DNA of 64,000 nt from Tricholoma matsutake (Eukaryota; Basidiomycota; Agaricomycetes; Agaricales; Tricholomataceae): assembly GCA_026075535.2 (NCBI GenBank), contig AP026540.1:6448001-6512000 (forward strand). The letters run 5' to 3'. The notes under the pieces are model-generated. The model made no database searches, was not told the DNA's origin, and worked only from the letters and a program-made list of their open reading frames with translations. The stretch's first letter is position 1. Every line of letters begins with the position of its first letter. Positions 22,992 to 33,983 of the stretch are shown piece after piece. The position numbers and the translations under genes were made by a program.

Positions 22992-25900
22992 TCATATACG
23001 ACCAAAGTCCGTGACTTGAATGCAACGTGGTGCAGCAGTGTGCCATCGGTGGAATTCCTTGATTAACCGGGGGGCATTTATGTCAGACTCTTCGACCCAT
23101 GAGTTCTCCTCATACCCATAACCCTTCCAATGTACCAAATACTGGAGTTTTCCTTGACGTAAATGGCTGTCCAAGATTGACTCGACTTCATATTGGGGTT
23201 CTCCCTCGATCACTGTAGGTGGTGGTGGTGGGTGTGAATGGCGTCCCGGAAATGGATCTGGGGGAGCTGGAAGCAATTTGACGACATGGAAGATGGGATG
23301 GAGTCTGGACATGGAGGCTGGGAGGCGTAGATGATAGGCATGTGTTCCAATGCACTTGACAATGGGGAAAGGTCCCAAGAAGTGATGAGCAAGTTTCTTG
23401 GATGGACATGTAGTGGAAATGTCACTGGAGTCAAGATAAACTCGATCACCAACCTTGTACTGAGGGGTTGGGGAGTGCCGTTGGTTGTAAAATCGTGCCA
23501 TGTCGTCCTTCGCCTTTGCTAAGGCTGCCCTTGCCTCCTCCAAGCTATCCCTCATGCGTTCTGTGAACTCATTCACTGTCTCGATGTGTGAGGGAGTTTG
23601 GCGAGGTTCAAATCCCATGCGTGGATGTCATCCAGTGTCTAAGAGGAAAGGGGTCTGTTGAGTGGAAGCATGGACATGGTTGTTGTATCCAAACTCGGCC
23701 AAAGGAAGGAGATCATCCCAATCGTCCTGGCGTTCATTGACAAAGAGGCAGATGTACTGCTCCAGTTCCTGGTTGACTCGCTCCGTCTGGCCATCGGTTT
23801 GTGGGTGATAAGCGGTTGAAGCGAGGAGTTTGATCCCCAGGAGTTGGTACAGCTCACGAGTGAACTCTGCCATGAACTGAGGGCCACGATCCGAGAGGAA
23901 GGCACCAGGAAGTCCATGTAATTTCCACACGTGGTGGAGGTAGAGTCGAGCAGCACCTAGGACACTGACAGTGGTGTGAGTGGGAATGAAGTGAGCGCGT
24001 TTTCCCACTGAGTCAACTGTGCACATCACCGCATCAAACCCGTTTGACTCTGGCAATTCCACCACAAAGTCGACGCTGACAACATCCCAACGACTCTCTG
24101 GAACAGGAAGAGGGTGTAGCTCACCAATAGGCTTGCGATGAGGAACCTTGGTGCGTAAGCAAAGGTCACAAGTGCGACAATACTGACCAATGAGCCACGA
24201 CATTTGTGGCCACCAATAGTTCCATGAGGTGAGCTCCAAGGTCTTCCAGCGTCCGGGGTGGCCAGCAATCTGTGAGTCATGGTGTTGGGATATGATGCGC
24301 CGGCGAAGGTCTGGGTCATTGGGAACATATGTGATCCCTGAAATACAACAAGTCCTCCTTTTCAGCCCACTCTGCCGCACATAAGGAAAGGGTCGATCCC
24401 TTCCTCAGTTCTTTAACAGCTCGGGCGACAACATCCTCATGTAAACCGCTATGGTTTGCGCAACGAATGTCACATAGGATGTCCCGCTCCTCGCCCTGGG
24501 GTGCAATGCCTTCCAGTGCCCGAATGGTGAACAGCTCTGGCTGCAACAGCACAATGTTTTGGTTGTCACCGCTGCCATCCCCATGGTCTGCACGTCGGGA
24601 TAGGGCATCGGTCTTCCCCATGCTGCGACCCGGATGGTGGTGTAAGGAGAAGTCAAATCTAGATAGATACAGGGACCAATGAGCTTGACGACGGTTCAAT
24701 TTCTTGGCCGTCATGAAGTACTCGAGGTTCTTGTGATCCGTCCAAATTTCCACCTTGTGTTGGGCACCCTCGAGGAAGTGTCGCCACTCCTCTAGTGCAC
24801 GCATTATCGCCAACATCTCCTTGTCATGGATCTCGTAGTTTCTCTCTACAGCACTAAGGCTTTTGGAGTAGAACGCAACAGGATGCCACTTCTGGTCCTC
24901 TGGAGACTGCTGAGACAACACGGCGCCTGTTGCAAAGTCAGAACTGTTGGCTTCTACACGAAAAGGACGCGAATCGTCAGCAAAGGTAAGGATCGGAGCG
25001 GAAGTGACCATCTCCTTAAGCTTTTCGAATGCCTCCTGTTGTGCATTATCCCACCTCCATGCCTCCTTTCCTGTCAAGTCGAACAGCGGTCGTGCATGAT
25101 GTGAGAAATCCTTGATAAAACGCCGATAGAAATTGATGAAGCCCAGGAAAGACTGCACCTCCTTCTTGTTCGTGGGCATCGGCCAAGCTGTGACCCCGTT
25201 TACCTTGATAGGATCCATCTCCACTTGACCCTCCGAGATAATCAGGCCAAGGTACTTGATCTTGGTCCTTTCGAACTCGCATTTGTCCTGACGAAGGTAG
25301 AGTTTGTACCGTCGAAGTCGCTCTAGGACGAGGCGCGTGATGCGATGGTGCTCTTCAACTGTGCGAGTGAAGATGAGGATGTCGTCGAGATAGATGCAGA
25401 CAATGCCTTTGAGGATGAGGTCATGGAAGATGTCGTTCATCATGGTCTGAAAGGTGGCAGGGCTATTAGTAAGGCCAAAGAACATGACAAGCGGTTCAAA
25501 AAGACCACGGTTGGTATGAAAGGCTGCCTTCCACTCATCTCCCTCCTTTATCCTCACATTATTATAGCCCCAACAGACATCGAGCTTGGTGAAGTATCGG
25601 GCTCCACGGAGCTGGTTTACGAGTTCGGAGATGAGGGGTAGTGGGTAGCGATTTTTGACTGTGATGTTGTTGAGCCTTCTGTAGTCTTGAACCAGTCGAA
25701 GTGAGCCATCCTTCTTCTTGACAAAGAAAAAGGGAGAGGCCATGGGTGACTTCGATGGTCAAATACGTCCAGAGGCCAGGTGCTCGTCGATGAACTGGTC
25801 AAGCTGCCGTTGTTCTTCCGGAGAGAGAGGATAGACCTTGCAGGATGAAGGGGTTGCGCTGGGGGTGAGTTCGATCGTGTGATCCCATGGCTTACGCGCA

Positions 25901-26862
25901 GGAAGAGAGTTGAATGACTCCTTGGAGAATACGTCTTCAAACTCATGGAGATGAGGGAGTAAGGAGTTAGTAGAGGATTTAGCAGCATTGTTTTTGTGGA
26001 AGGCCTCAGCGAGGCGTTGGGATATGTTTGATGTGGCACACACCTCATGCGATGAGCGAATCACAGTGTAGAAGATCCGATCACCCTCCTCCACTTCCTC
26101 TGGGTCCTCATCATCATCATCCGAGTCCGGCATTAGATCAGGAACCCCTTCCAACTCCACTTCAGGTATAGGCAGGGGTCCAGCACGACACTTCTGAGTT
26201 CATTGTATTGCTGCCTTCTGTCCACGACGTTCTTGCCTGGCTTCCATGAAACATGTCCGACAGCGGGATGGACATCGGCTCATGGTAACCTCCCCGGTGC
26301 ACCAGTCGACCTCTGGGTTATGGTCTCGAAGCCATGGATATCCCAAAATCACCTTTTGCTTTCCTAATTGAGTGACAGCAAAAAGGGCACGCTCACTATG
26401 ATCTTTGTAATGGAGAACCAGGTCTGCAACCTCTCGGATGGCACCAACTTCATTTGGGGATCCATCCACGTTATATACAGGTATCAGATGTGAGAGTGAG
26501 CAAGTATTTAGACGATGTTGTTGTACCAGATGGGAATTGATGAAGAGACCAGTTGCACCAGAGTCCAGGAGTGCAGAGACACCAAGTATCTGTCCAGTGT
26601 CGGTCGTCTGCAGTTCGATGGCTAGGTTTAAGGAATGTGCAGAGGGAGTGGATGCCACAATATACTTGCGTGGTAGTTTACGCTCCCATGATTTAATTTT
26701 GGGATGTGGAGTAGAAGGAGAGGTGGGGAGAGCAGGTACATCTTTAGCCAACTTCGAAGGGTCAGAGCAGGGAGCAGTCATAGAAATGGATTCATTCTCC
26801 GGGGATTCAACTGACAAGACTTCAAAGCGGTTATGGACAGGCAGTGAGGGCATACGATTCAC
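22992..26862 (-). pseudogene. Protease and Pol of element E
   Basis: Protease LLDSGATGLF at about 26560; RT with IYLDDILIF at about 25390; RNase H ending near 24720 ([10 protein letters not shown]); integrase with HHCC finger (24150-24330), DFVVELP, LSDRGPQF and HPQTDGQTERVNQELEQ; chromodomain YEVESILDS..YLVHWKGYGYEENSW near 23080-23200. All catalytic residues are intact. Lesions are TGA at 26200, 25759 and 23628 and one small frameshift near 24345. The close relation between LTRs suggests a recent insertion followed by few but specific mutations. Confidence 0.88.
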
Positions 26863-26978
26863 TCGCTGCGAATAGGAAAATCCTGCTCCTCTACAACTTC
26901 CAACTTAATCTCCTCTGCAACTTGATCCTTCGCTTCCTCAACATCTACAAGTGCCAACAAATCTTGCAGGAGTTCGTC

Positions 26979-28112
26979 TCATCCCTCGGGGGTGAGCATG
27001 CAGATATCCTGATGATGGGGACACGCTCCAGCCCTGTGTCCAGGTTCCCCACAACGGTAGCAGAGATCCAACTTACGTGCACGGCTGCGGGCTGCATCAA
27101 CATCCATTGGTACTGGGACATTGATGGCTGGTGTGGGAGTTTGACGAGCAGGAATGGGGTTAGGGCGGGGGAGGCTTTGATTGAAGGTGTAGGGTGTATG
27201 AGTGGTAGTTGGAGCACGGAATGCAGCATTAAACGCCGCATTTGTGAGTCGGCTCTCGTCACAGAGTGAAGCAGCTTCATACCAAGCAAGGATATCATCG
27301 TCTGCTGGGCGCCCTTCCAACATCTGTGCAATCTGGTCCTGAATTTCTCGGTGGAGCCCCCGTCGGAACTTCACCACCACTGGTAACCCACTCCCATATC
27401 CTGCCATGTCCACCAAATCCTTGAACTCATCGATATAGTCGTCCATGGATCGACGTCCCTGGTGGTAAGTGGATGACTCAAGTCATGTCACTGCTCGGTG
27501 GCGTTCATTGAGGGGGCAGAAGTGGCATACAAACTCAGCTCGAAAGTCACCCCAAGTGGAGAAAGGTAGAGAACCGAGTTCTTTAGTTTGACGTAGGATA
27601 TGGTCCACATAGAGATAGGCGCGTTCAGATTTCATGTATGTGAAGGCCCAATAAATTTTTGCAGCCTCATCGATGAATTGATGCGACTGGAGACTAATGT
27701 ATAACTCACAGGAATTAAGGAATGCACGTCCCTGCGCACGTGCACCATTAAATTTGGTGGGGGGGGACAGTTTGATCTGGGCACATTCCTTAGTGGACGC
27801 GTTTGGCAAAACGTCGTTGTTGGGTGCGCTTGGAGTTGTGAAGGGGGAACTATTAGTCGTAGGGTTAGCCTGGAGGGTCCTAACGAAGGTTTCAATCATA
27901 GATTTAAGCGAGTCGATTTGCGCACGCATTCCGGAAATGTTGCTTTCAAGCGCGTCGAAGCATTCTGATGCGTCCATGTCGCTAGGGAGCGCGTTTGGCG
28001 AAAATGGCAGCGTAATAAAGGCGAGAGTATCTGGAATGGTGTGTAGGGACTCTGTGGAGCTTTGGGAAGCGTCGTCCAGTCCGTACCTGCCTATTTTGGG
28101 CAGCGCATTCAC
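26979..28112 (-). pseudogene. Gag of element E
   Basis: Gag with a capsid core (FNGARAQGRAFLNSCELYI, about 27700; WGDFRAEFVCHF at 27540) and one CCHC zinc knuckle (CYRCGEPGHRAGAC at 27030-27075). The frame is broken once by TGA at 27483-27485, then continues (LESSTYHQGRRSMDDYIDEF), the position of an Arg in a normal reading. The start is uncertain: the first ATG after the open frame begins is at MDASECF near 27977. Confidence 0.8.
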
Positions 28113-28131
28113 GATTTTCAGGCCTTAGGGG

Positions 28132-28141
28132 AGAGTTTTCT
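28132..28141 (-). promoter_or_regulatory. Self-priming primer-binding site of element E
   Basis: Two bases inside the 5-prime LTR the minus strand reads AGAAAACTCT, the exact complement of AGAGTTTTCT in the LTR (28245-28254). The two-base spacing and the TATA position match those in element D, although the sequences differ. Confidence 0.7.
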
Positions 28142-28143
28142 AC

Positions 28144-28569
28144 TATAAGGGCAACCTCAGCCTCTAGCAAAGGGAAATCCAAAGTTAAAATTATGCTACA
28201 TAATACAGGGATTGGGGGCGCACCTAGCAAAGGGAAATCTGAAGAGAAAACTCTAAGGATCCCCTTGCTGATGCCCAGTATATGTGAAGATGACAAAAAT
28301 CAAATATAACCTAAAAATAGAAAAAGGCGGAGATAGGCGGATCAAGGCTGCCAAATGACATCATACCAAGGGGTATGTGTCGGAAGGGATACTCCGCCTC
28401 TAAATATAAAAGTGTCAACATGTACAAACATGATAGCAAGGGAAAATTAGTAATAAAATCCGGAAAAATCATAGAAAATGAAAAATAGAAGGAAATGAGG
28501 TGGGGAAAAATATAGGACAAACATAAAAAATAGGAAAAACACACAGGGCACCTCCCTAGTCCCCTTACA
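28144..28569 (-). repeat. 5-prime LTR of element E
   Basis: 426-bp partner of 22525-22950. On the minus strand CATATACTGG lies about 28-30 nt upstream of AGAGTTTTCT (28254 down to 28245), the predicted RNA start. Confidence 0.95.
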
Positions 28570-28574
28570 TTCGC

Positions 28575-29245
28575 CACGTATTCTTCAAGGTTCCCTGAAC
28601 CTTGTTTGAGATTCTTAATCTCAGTCTTTGCCGTTCCGGCATCATCAATCGGTGAGAAGGCTTCTAGGACCTTCTGTCTGAAATCTGCATATTCTCTGAG
28701 TCCCTCGGATTGGTGTTGGTTGACAAATGCCTGCGCCTAGGCAGCTGCTGTCCCTCCATTCATGAAGGACAGCGTAAAGATAATCTTCTTGTCATTTGTG
28801 TCATAGACCTGGTTGTTGATTCACAAGTACAGGTCTATCTCCTGCAGGAACCTGGCAGTCTTGGTCCGCTCTCCTGAGAAGTCTGTGGGTGATCAGATTT
28901 GAATGTCCTTCACGGACATCATTGGTGCAGTTGCAGCGGGTTCGGATATCTCATTGTGGAGGTTGTCGGTTTTGTCTATTAGGAAGCGGGTGGATGTTTC
29001 GGGTGGGGGTGTGTGTGGTTGTTCAAAGTCTTCATCGGTGAGGAAATCCCCTCTTTGTCTGTCGGTTGATCTGTAGAACCAACGCTGTGCTGGGGTCGAG
29101 TAACGGACTAGTCTTCTGTTGTATCGGTACCAAGATGAACCTGGCTGTGGTTCTGCTTCTCTTGGTGGTCAGTCTGGGGTTTGTCTAGACCCAGGTCGCT
29201 GTGGTGTGTTTCGAGATGTATTGCCTACACCTAGGTAGGTGGGCT
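28575..29245 (-). pseudogene. N-terminal Gag of element D
   Basis: First part of D gag, separated from the rest (below 22520) by element E. The frames join precisely at the TTCGC duplication (GNLEEYVA then NFCILKDRMG). Core features: DFSGERTK, FTLSFMNGG and the ADFRQKVLEAF helix region. At least four TGA or TAG stops lie in frame, at positions where Arg or Trp would fit. The start codon is not clear. Confidence 0.7.
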
Positions 29246-29251
29246 AGCAGA

Positions 29252-29263
29252 TAGTTTAGATCT
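29252..29263 (-). promoter_or_regulatory. Self-priming primer-binding site of element D
   Basis: Two bases inside the 5-prime LTR the minus strand reads AGATCTAAACTA. The same 12 bases occur on the opposite strand of the LTR at 29474-29485, so an RNA starting there could fold back and prime its own reverse transcription, as in Tf1/sushi elements. No tRNA-like TGG start is seen. Confidence 0.7.
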
Positions 29264-29265
29264 TA

Positions 29266-29914
29266 TGTTAAGGGCGAAGCCTCAACCACTCAATCTAGTC
29301 GATGTCATTCGATGAGTCGTTCGGCACTAGTCTTACTTGGAGCATCCGACGTAAGATAGGTAGTGCACTCTAGCAGGGCTTCTGCATAGAGTCATTCAGG
29401 TTCACGCACTAAGGGGCTTCCTTAGTGGTTTCGAGTAAGTTTGCGAGTTGCAAGTTAAGGCTGTTAATTGCCTAGATCTAAACTAAGGACATCCCTACTA
29501 CAAGTTGCAGTACTTATACTACGAGGGAGGTCCTTATCATCCAATTGGAAAGATAGATGTGTATCAAGTAAGAATAGAAACAATAGGCCTCATGCCTTGC
29601 ATGAGGTGTCCAATGTCAAGGACATGCTGCGGCGCACCATGCCAATCGTGAGAGTCCGACATCATGGACCTCATGTCAAGAGGCTGTTGTATCACAGCAT
29701 GTGTGGGAGTGGGTTTGGGTGCATGGAGTCACCATGTGTCAAGGGTGCCTTCCATGGGAAGGGGATCAAATGCATGCAGTCGGCATGCATCGTGCATGTG
29801 TCTGGTGTCAAGGACATGCCCTAGGCATGAATTATGGAGTGCCTCCTGTCTGGAGGGGATCATCAGGTCAGTCGGGTCAGTCGGGTCCCATGAGTTACCA
29901 GGAAAATTGTAACA
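29266..29914 (-). repeat. 5-prime LTR of element D
   Basis: 649 bp partner of 15904-16639. On the minus strand a TATA-like GTATAAG lies near 29515-29520, about 33 nt upstream of TAGTTTAGATCT (29485 down to 29474), the predicted transcript start used for self-priming. Confidence 0.9.
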
Positions 29915-31223
29915 GTTTCCATGACTGTGCTTGTCCCTGTTTGATGGCTGTCTTTTCAGCTTCTCTGTGTTTATACGGCGATACTACAGGCTCCTTTTGG
30001 ATTGGAGCAGGAGGGTTCAAGAGGTCGTAGTTACTTTCTTTGGCTATTGCTGTTCGGAGCTCAGCATCAATGACAATTTTATTTTTTGCTAAGAAATCTA
30101 GGCCTAAAATGAGGTCGGTATGCAGGTTTGGGCAAATGATGGCATTGACTATGCAAGATTTCCAGGCAGCATCTTGTAATTGCAGGTGTATTCTACAGTA
30201 TTCATCTAAGGTTGTGATAGTGGCTGAGTCTTTCTTTCTTTCTATGAAGGTGCCTGACACTGAAAGTGGTTTGAAAAGTTTATGTCAAGGTAGACACATC
30301 ACATCAGCAAAGTTAGAGGAAATCAGCACTGGTGTAGATTCATGGTCAATGAGAGCTCATATCAGAGTAGGTGCACAGGTGGCGGGCGCACCAATGCAAC
30401 ATGTCCACCAAAGGTGGTTTGGGAGAGAAAGGCTGTGAGGGACGTACTCTTCAGTTTCATCGTCGCTGCCTATGTTGAAGACAGCGGCAACCATGTTGGT
30501 GCTTTGTTTCTTCTTGAATGTGGCTTTGGCCTTGAGGGCGTTGGCGAGGGTGACATTCCTGCATGCTTCAGGCAATGGGTGTTCTTTTAGACCCAGTGTA
30601 CAATCACCTGCAAGGTGTCCAACGTAGAAGAGGTGGCAGCAGAAACACCCATGGTGAGCTTTGAGGAGATCGTGTTCTGCTTGAGTGAGTTTGGGGGTGC
30701 CGGTGCCAGAGGATGGAGTGATGGATGAGGCATTTGTGGGGGCGCTGGTGTTCATAACAGTCAAGTTCCAGAGGATGTTGTGGGGCTTGGTGCTCGTTTG
30801 GGCAGCTGTGCCATCGATGGTGATCTGGAGCCACTCAGCTCATTTGTTGGTGAGCTTGATGTCCAGGAGAAGGATGTGTTTGATCCACAGGTTGAGGTTT
30901 GTGATTTTGTCAAGATCCAGATGAGTGTTGTTGGCATCATAGGAAACTTTGAGTGCTGGGAAGAGTCTTGGTACAAAGTGAGCACGAAGTTTGTCGTCAG
31001 GGATGTGGTAGTCTGATTTTGCAATCCTGAGTTCTGCATTTGCCTGGCGGATGGTCTCTGTCCAAGGCAGGAAGGCACTTGAGCCCTGCATGCTAATTTG
31101 GGTGGAGATGAGATCATCTTGCCAGTTACGTGGCAGGAACTTCTTTTTGAACTCAAGGAGGAACTGAGGGAAGGTGAGAGCTGTGAGACGAGCAAGGTTG
31201 GTGTTAATCCAGAATTGGATGCT

Positions 31224-32299
31224 TAGGGCATGGCACAGGTAACCCTCAGGTATATTTTTGTATACCCCTACCCGTACCTGTGAACACTGTACCTGCATGG
31301 GTAGGGGTATGGTGTTACCACAGGTTTTTGTGGGTTACCCATGGTTATTCGTGGGTATTGATATGAATATGTATTTTAATAATCTAATTACACTAAATTA
31401 ATATATAGAAAGTGACCCCCCTCTCGTGTTTGGAGCAAGGGAGGGGGGGTGGTGCCTGTAGTCACCGAGAACAGAATGAGTAACCCCCCCACTCACATTT
31501 GCAGCAAGAGAGGGGGGGGTGCTGCCTGTAGTGTTTCCACCCCATGAGCAGTTGCTCGTGGTGGCAGTTGGAGGTGCTATCATCTCAGGTCCTGCTCCTG
31601 GTCATCATTGTCATTCCACCCGCTATCCACCCCACAAGCAGTTGCTCATGAGGCTGGGGCGGGTGGTGTGCCATCGTGATTGGCATGGGGTTGTTCCATG
31701 TGAGTTCCTCGTTCTGAGGGAATTCCAACCTAGGAAATGAAAGAAACAAAATAGTTAGTTTACAAAAAAAGAAACAAATGAAAAAAACTTACTGTGGGCC
31801 CAAACAATGCAATCATATTGTTTGGGCCCAGGTGACATGGCACCATTGGGTGTGTGTTGTTAGCTGTCATTGTCCATCATTATCAGTAGTTTAGAACCTG
31901 AAAAAGAAGAAACATAATCAGTTAGTTTACAAAAAACAAGAAATGAAACACAAAAAAACTTACTATAGGCTCAAATGATGATTCACGTCATTTGGGCCAT
32001 GTTGTGGCCATTGTGGCTACTTACTTGTCGTCCTGGCTCCCCGTTTCCACCCCGCAAGCAGTTGCTCATGGCGGTGGTTGGGGGTGCTATGGTGGTTGGA
32101 TCGTCCTATAGTTTAGAATTAGACATGTCGTGAGTAATCAACAAGGTCAGATGATCACTCACCTGACCAAAATCCGGGTACTGGCATACCCGCACATACC
32201 CGTAACACCGTGGAAAAGGGTACGGTGTTGCCCAGGTATGGCAATCCCATACCCATGACTGGAAACACACAGTGTTACCCATACCCATGCTGTGCCCTA
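31224..32299. mobile_element. hAT-like non-autonomous DNA transposon, 1.08 kb
   Basis: Starts TAGGGCATGGCACAGG and ends CTGTGCCCTA, imperfect terminal inverted repeats, flanked by the 8-bp duplication TGGATGCT (31216-31223 and 32300-32307). Excision restores the gag frame of element B. Near both ends many GGTA, GGGTA and GTTACCC motifs recur in both orientations, like hAT subterminal binding sites. Inside are diverged internal repeats: TTCCACCCC..GCAGTTGCTC three times, an A-rich AGTTAGTTTACAAAAAA block twice, and a poly-C/G block twice. No transposase is present. Confidence 0.85.
31795..31830. repeat. 14-bp perfect stem with 8-base loop
   Basis: TGGGCCCAAACAAT and its exact complement ATTGTTTGGGCCCA around GCAATCAT, inside the hAT-like element. 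A second, weaker copy (GGCTCAAATGATG..CATTTGGGCC) lies near 31967-31998. Confidence 0.8.
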
Positions 32300-32853
32300 T
32301 GGATGCTGGAGCCTTCGAAATTGTAGATGATGGCTTCTACACGGTCTTTCTTGGTGACAGCTTTGTGTTGGAAAAACCTACAGCAAGAGTTCTTGAAGAC
32401 TTGCATGGCTGCAATGGTAACATGGCCTGCTGACAGGACAGGCGCATGGCTAGCAGACTGCTGTTGGATGGTGGCAGGAGTGTAAGGGATTTGAGCTGAC
32501 ATGTTGTATGCTGAACAATTGTGTGGGGGCAGGTGTGGCGGTTCAAGATCTGAGTCTGAGGAACCGGGAGCTGGGGTGGGGGTGACAATGGGTGTCAGTG
32601 GTGAGGGTGTGAGTGGGGGCAAGCTTGTGGATGCTGTGGACTGGGGCGTGGCAGGGTGTTGTGTATGTGCGTGGCTGTGAGTGATCCGAGGGAGGGGGTG
32701 GACAGTTTGCAAGACAGTTTGGATTTGTTGGAGGCAGGGAAGGCAAGATGCAAAAAGGGTGGGGTGATTCTGCTGTCTTAGTTTTTGCAGTTTATATGTG
32801 CTAACAGGTGGGTCAATCACTGATGTAGGCTTCTGTTTTCTAGGCAGTGACAC

Positions 32854-33242
32854 AAGTTATGAGGCACAATGATGTCTCTCAAGGTGAAAATTTGGGCGGG
32901 CTCAGGAGAAGCAGGGGGTGATCACGTTGATGGTGGTGATAAGAGGGTGATAAGAGGGCGAGGTTCAAGATTGGTTGTAGTAGCTCATATATAGATCGTC
33001 CAGCAACCACATTCATCTCAAAAAAAAAGTGGAAGGGAGTATGGACTCCCAACACTCAAGAAGAGGGAAAATGAGATGAAACTAGTATGGATTCAAGAGG
33101 TAATACTACTACAAATAATCATATGAGAATGAACTGGTTACATGTGATATGCAAGTGACCATGTTGAATATGCCTCATGATGTGTACATGGTGGTGATCA
33201 GGATGCCAAGTAAGTAAGGGTAAGAGAGACTCTCTTACAAGT
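32854..33242 (-). other. Possible 5-prime leader or LTR remnant of element B
   Basis: About 390 bases upstream of B gag without a gene. On the minus strand there is a TATA-like CTATATATGAG near 32990. No second copy exists in the window, so an LTR cannot be proved. C begins at 33243 and may have cut it. Confidence 0.35.
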
Positions 33243-33886
33243 TGTCGGGTTGTAGTGGGTCCTGCGAAGGGGAACAGAAAGGACTCAGCTTCAGCTTATA
33301 AGAAGCCGTGCCCTTCACCTTGTCTGGTGTCCTAATTTTGAGACAAAGGTTTGAAGGTAGGAGCAGGGAAGTGTGGGAAATCCAGGGGGGGAGTATGGAG
33401 GGACTTGGGTTAAGTTCAGATGAGACCAAAGCTTGGGAGGAAGAACTAGAGGTTGAGTCGAATGAAGTTCAGACTCTTAGAGGACAGAGGTAGGAGTAGA
33501 ATGAGATTTAGATTGGCAAGTTAAAGATGGGGCTTTGTCAAGTCTATGTCATATATGAACTGAGGAATACAAGTCGAACTAACTAAGCTTAAATACTAAA
33601 GTCCGGAATTGGAGCGGAATGTGTCGGTAACTGCAGCAGTGTCTCAACTGCATAAATAAATTACTTAGCAGGGGCCACACAGGAGTCCATAGTTGAATTT
33701 GCAAAAGAGACAGCAGCCTTGGTAAGGCAGCCATGGGTGCTGTACAAGGCGGCCTGGTGCACAGCAGTGTGGGCAGTGCAAGGCAGCCAGGAACGAAACA
33801 GGAGGAGTTGGTGACTGTCGGATTCGAGCTGCAGAAAAGTGTCAGATGGATGCAGGTTCCAATCGGATGAGGAATGGTTCTTGACA
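33243..33886 (-). repeat. 3-prime LTR of element C
   Basis: 644 bp, TGTC..GACA. It contains one copy of the 27-bp unit that is repeated six times in the partner LTR. Confidence 0.92.
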
Positions 33887-33983
33887 GTATTTCCCCCTTA
33901 GTGCTGAGCCTACGAGGCACATGGGAGTTTGAGTCTGAATAAGGAAGTTGGTTGAAAAAATTTTCTCGTTGTTTCCTACTCCC

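Larger units (their letters stand above)
22525..28569 (-). mobile_element. Ty3/gypsy chromovirus E, full length
   Basis: 6045 bp with 426-bp LTRs at both ends and target duplication TTCGC at 22520-22524 and 28570-28574, inside D gag. The 3-prime LTR is preceded on the minus strand by AGAGAGGGGGTGA (polypurine tract, 22951-22963). It has no accessory ORF. The two LTRs differ at about 9 positions, nearly all CpG. It is among the least damaged elements in the window. Confidence 0.95.
15904..29914 (-). mobile_element. Ty3/gypsy chromovirus D, full length, split by element E
   Basis: Complete minus-strand element bounded by LTRs 15904-16639 and 29266-29914 and the 5-bp target duplication GTTTC at 15899-15903 and 29915-29919. 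Without E it is about 8 kb. Order along the element: LTR, self-priming PBS, gag, protease, helical-repeat linker, RT, RNase H, integrase, chromodomain, accessory ORF, 27-bp repeats, G-rich polypurine tract, LTR. It sits inside element B; joining the B flanks restores a continuous reading frame. Confidence 0.93.
29915..32853 (-). pseudogene. Gag and protease half of gypsy element B, interrupted
   Basis: Gag starts at about 32853 with a Pro/Thr/His-rich region, then a capsid core (about 30840-31215 and 32300-32420) that is split by the hAT-like element 31224-32299. Excising that element with one 8-bp duplication joins the frame exactly. A zinc-knuckle-like CX2C..H..C follows near 30640, then a divergent aspartic protease region at 29900-30260 (LGLDFLAKNKIVID). 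The frame enters pol at the D insertion site (29915). Short frameshifts separate the parts, so it is not functional. Confidence 0.7.
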
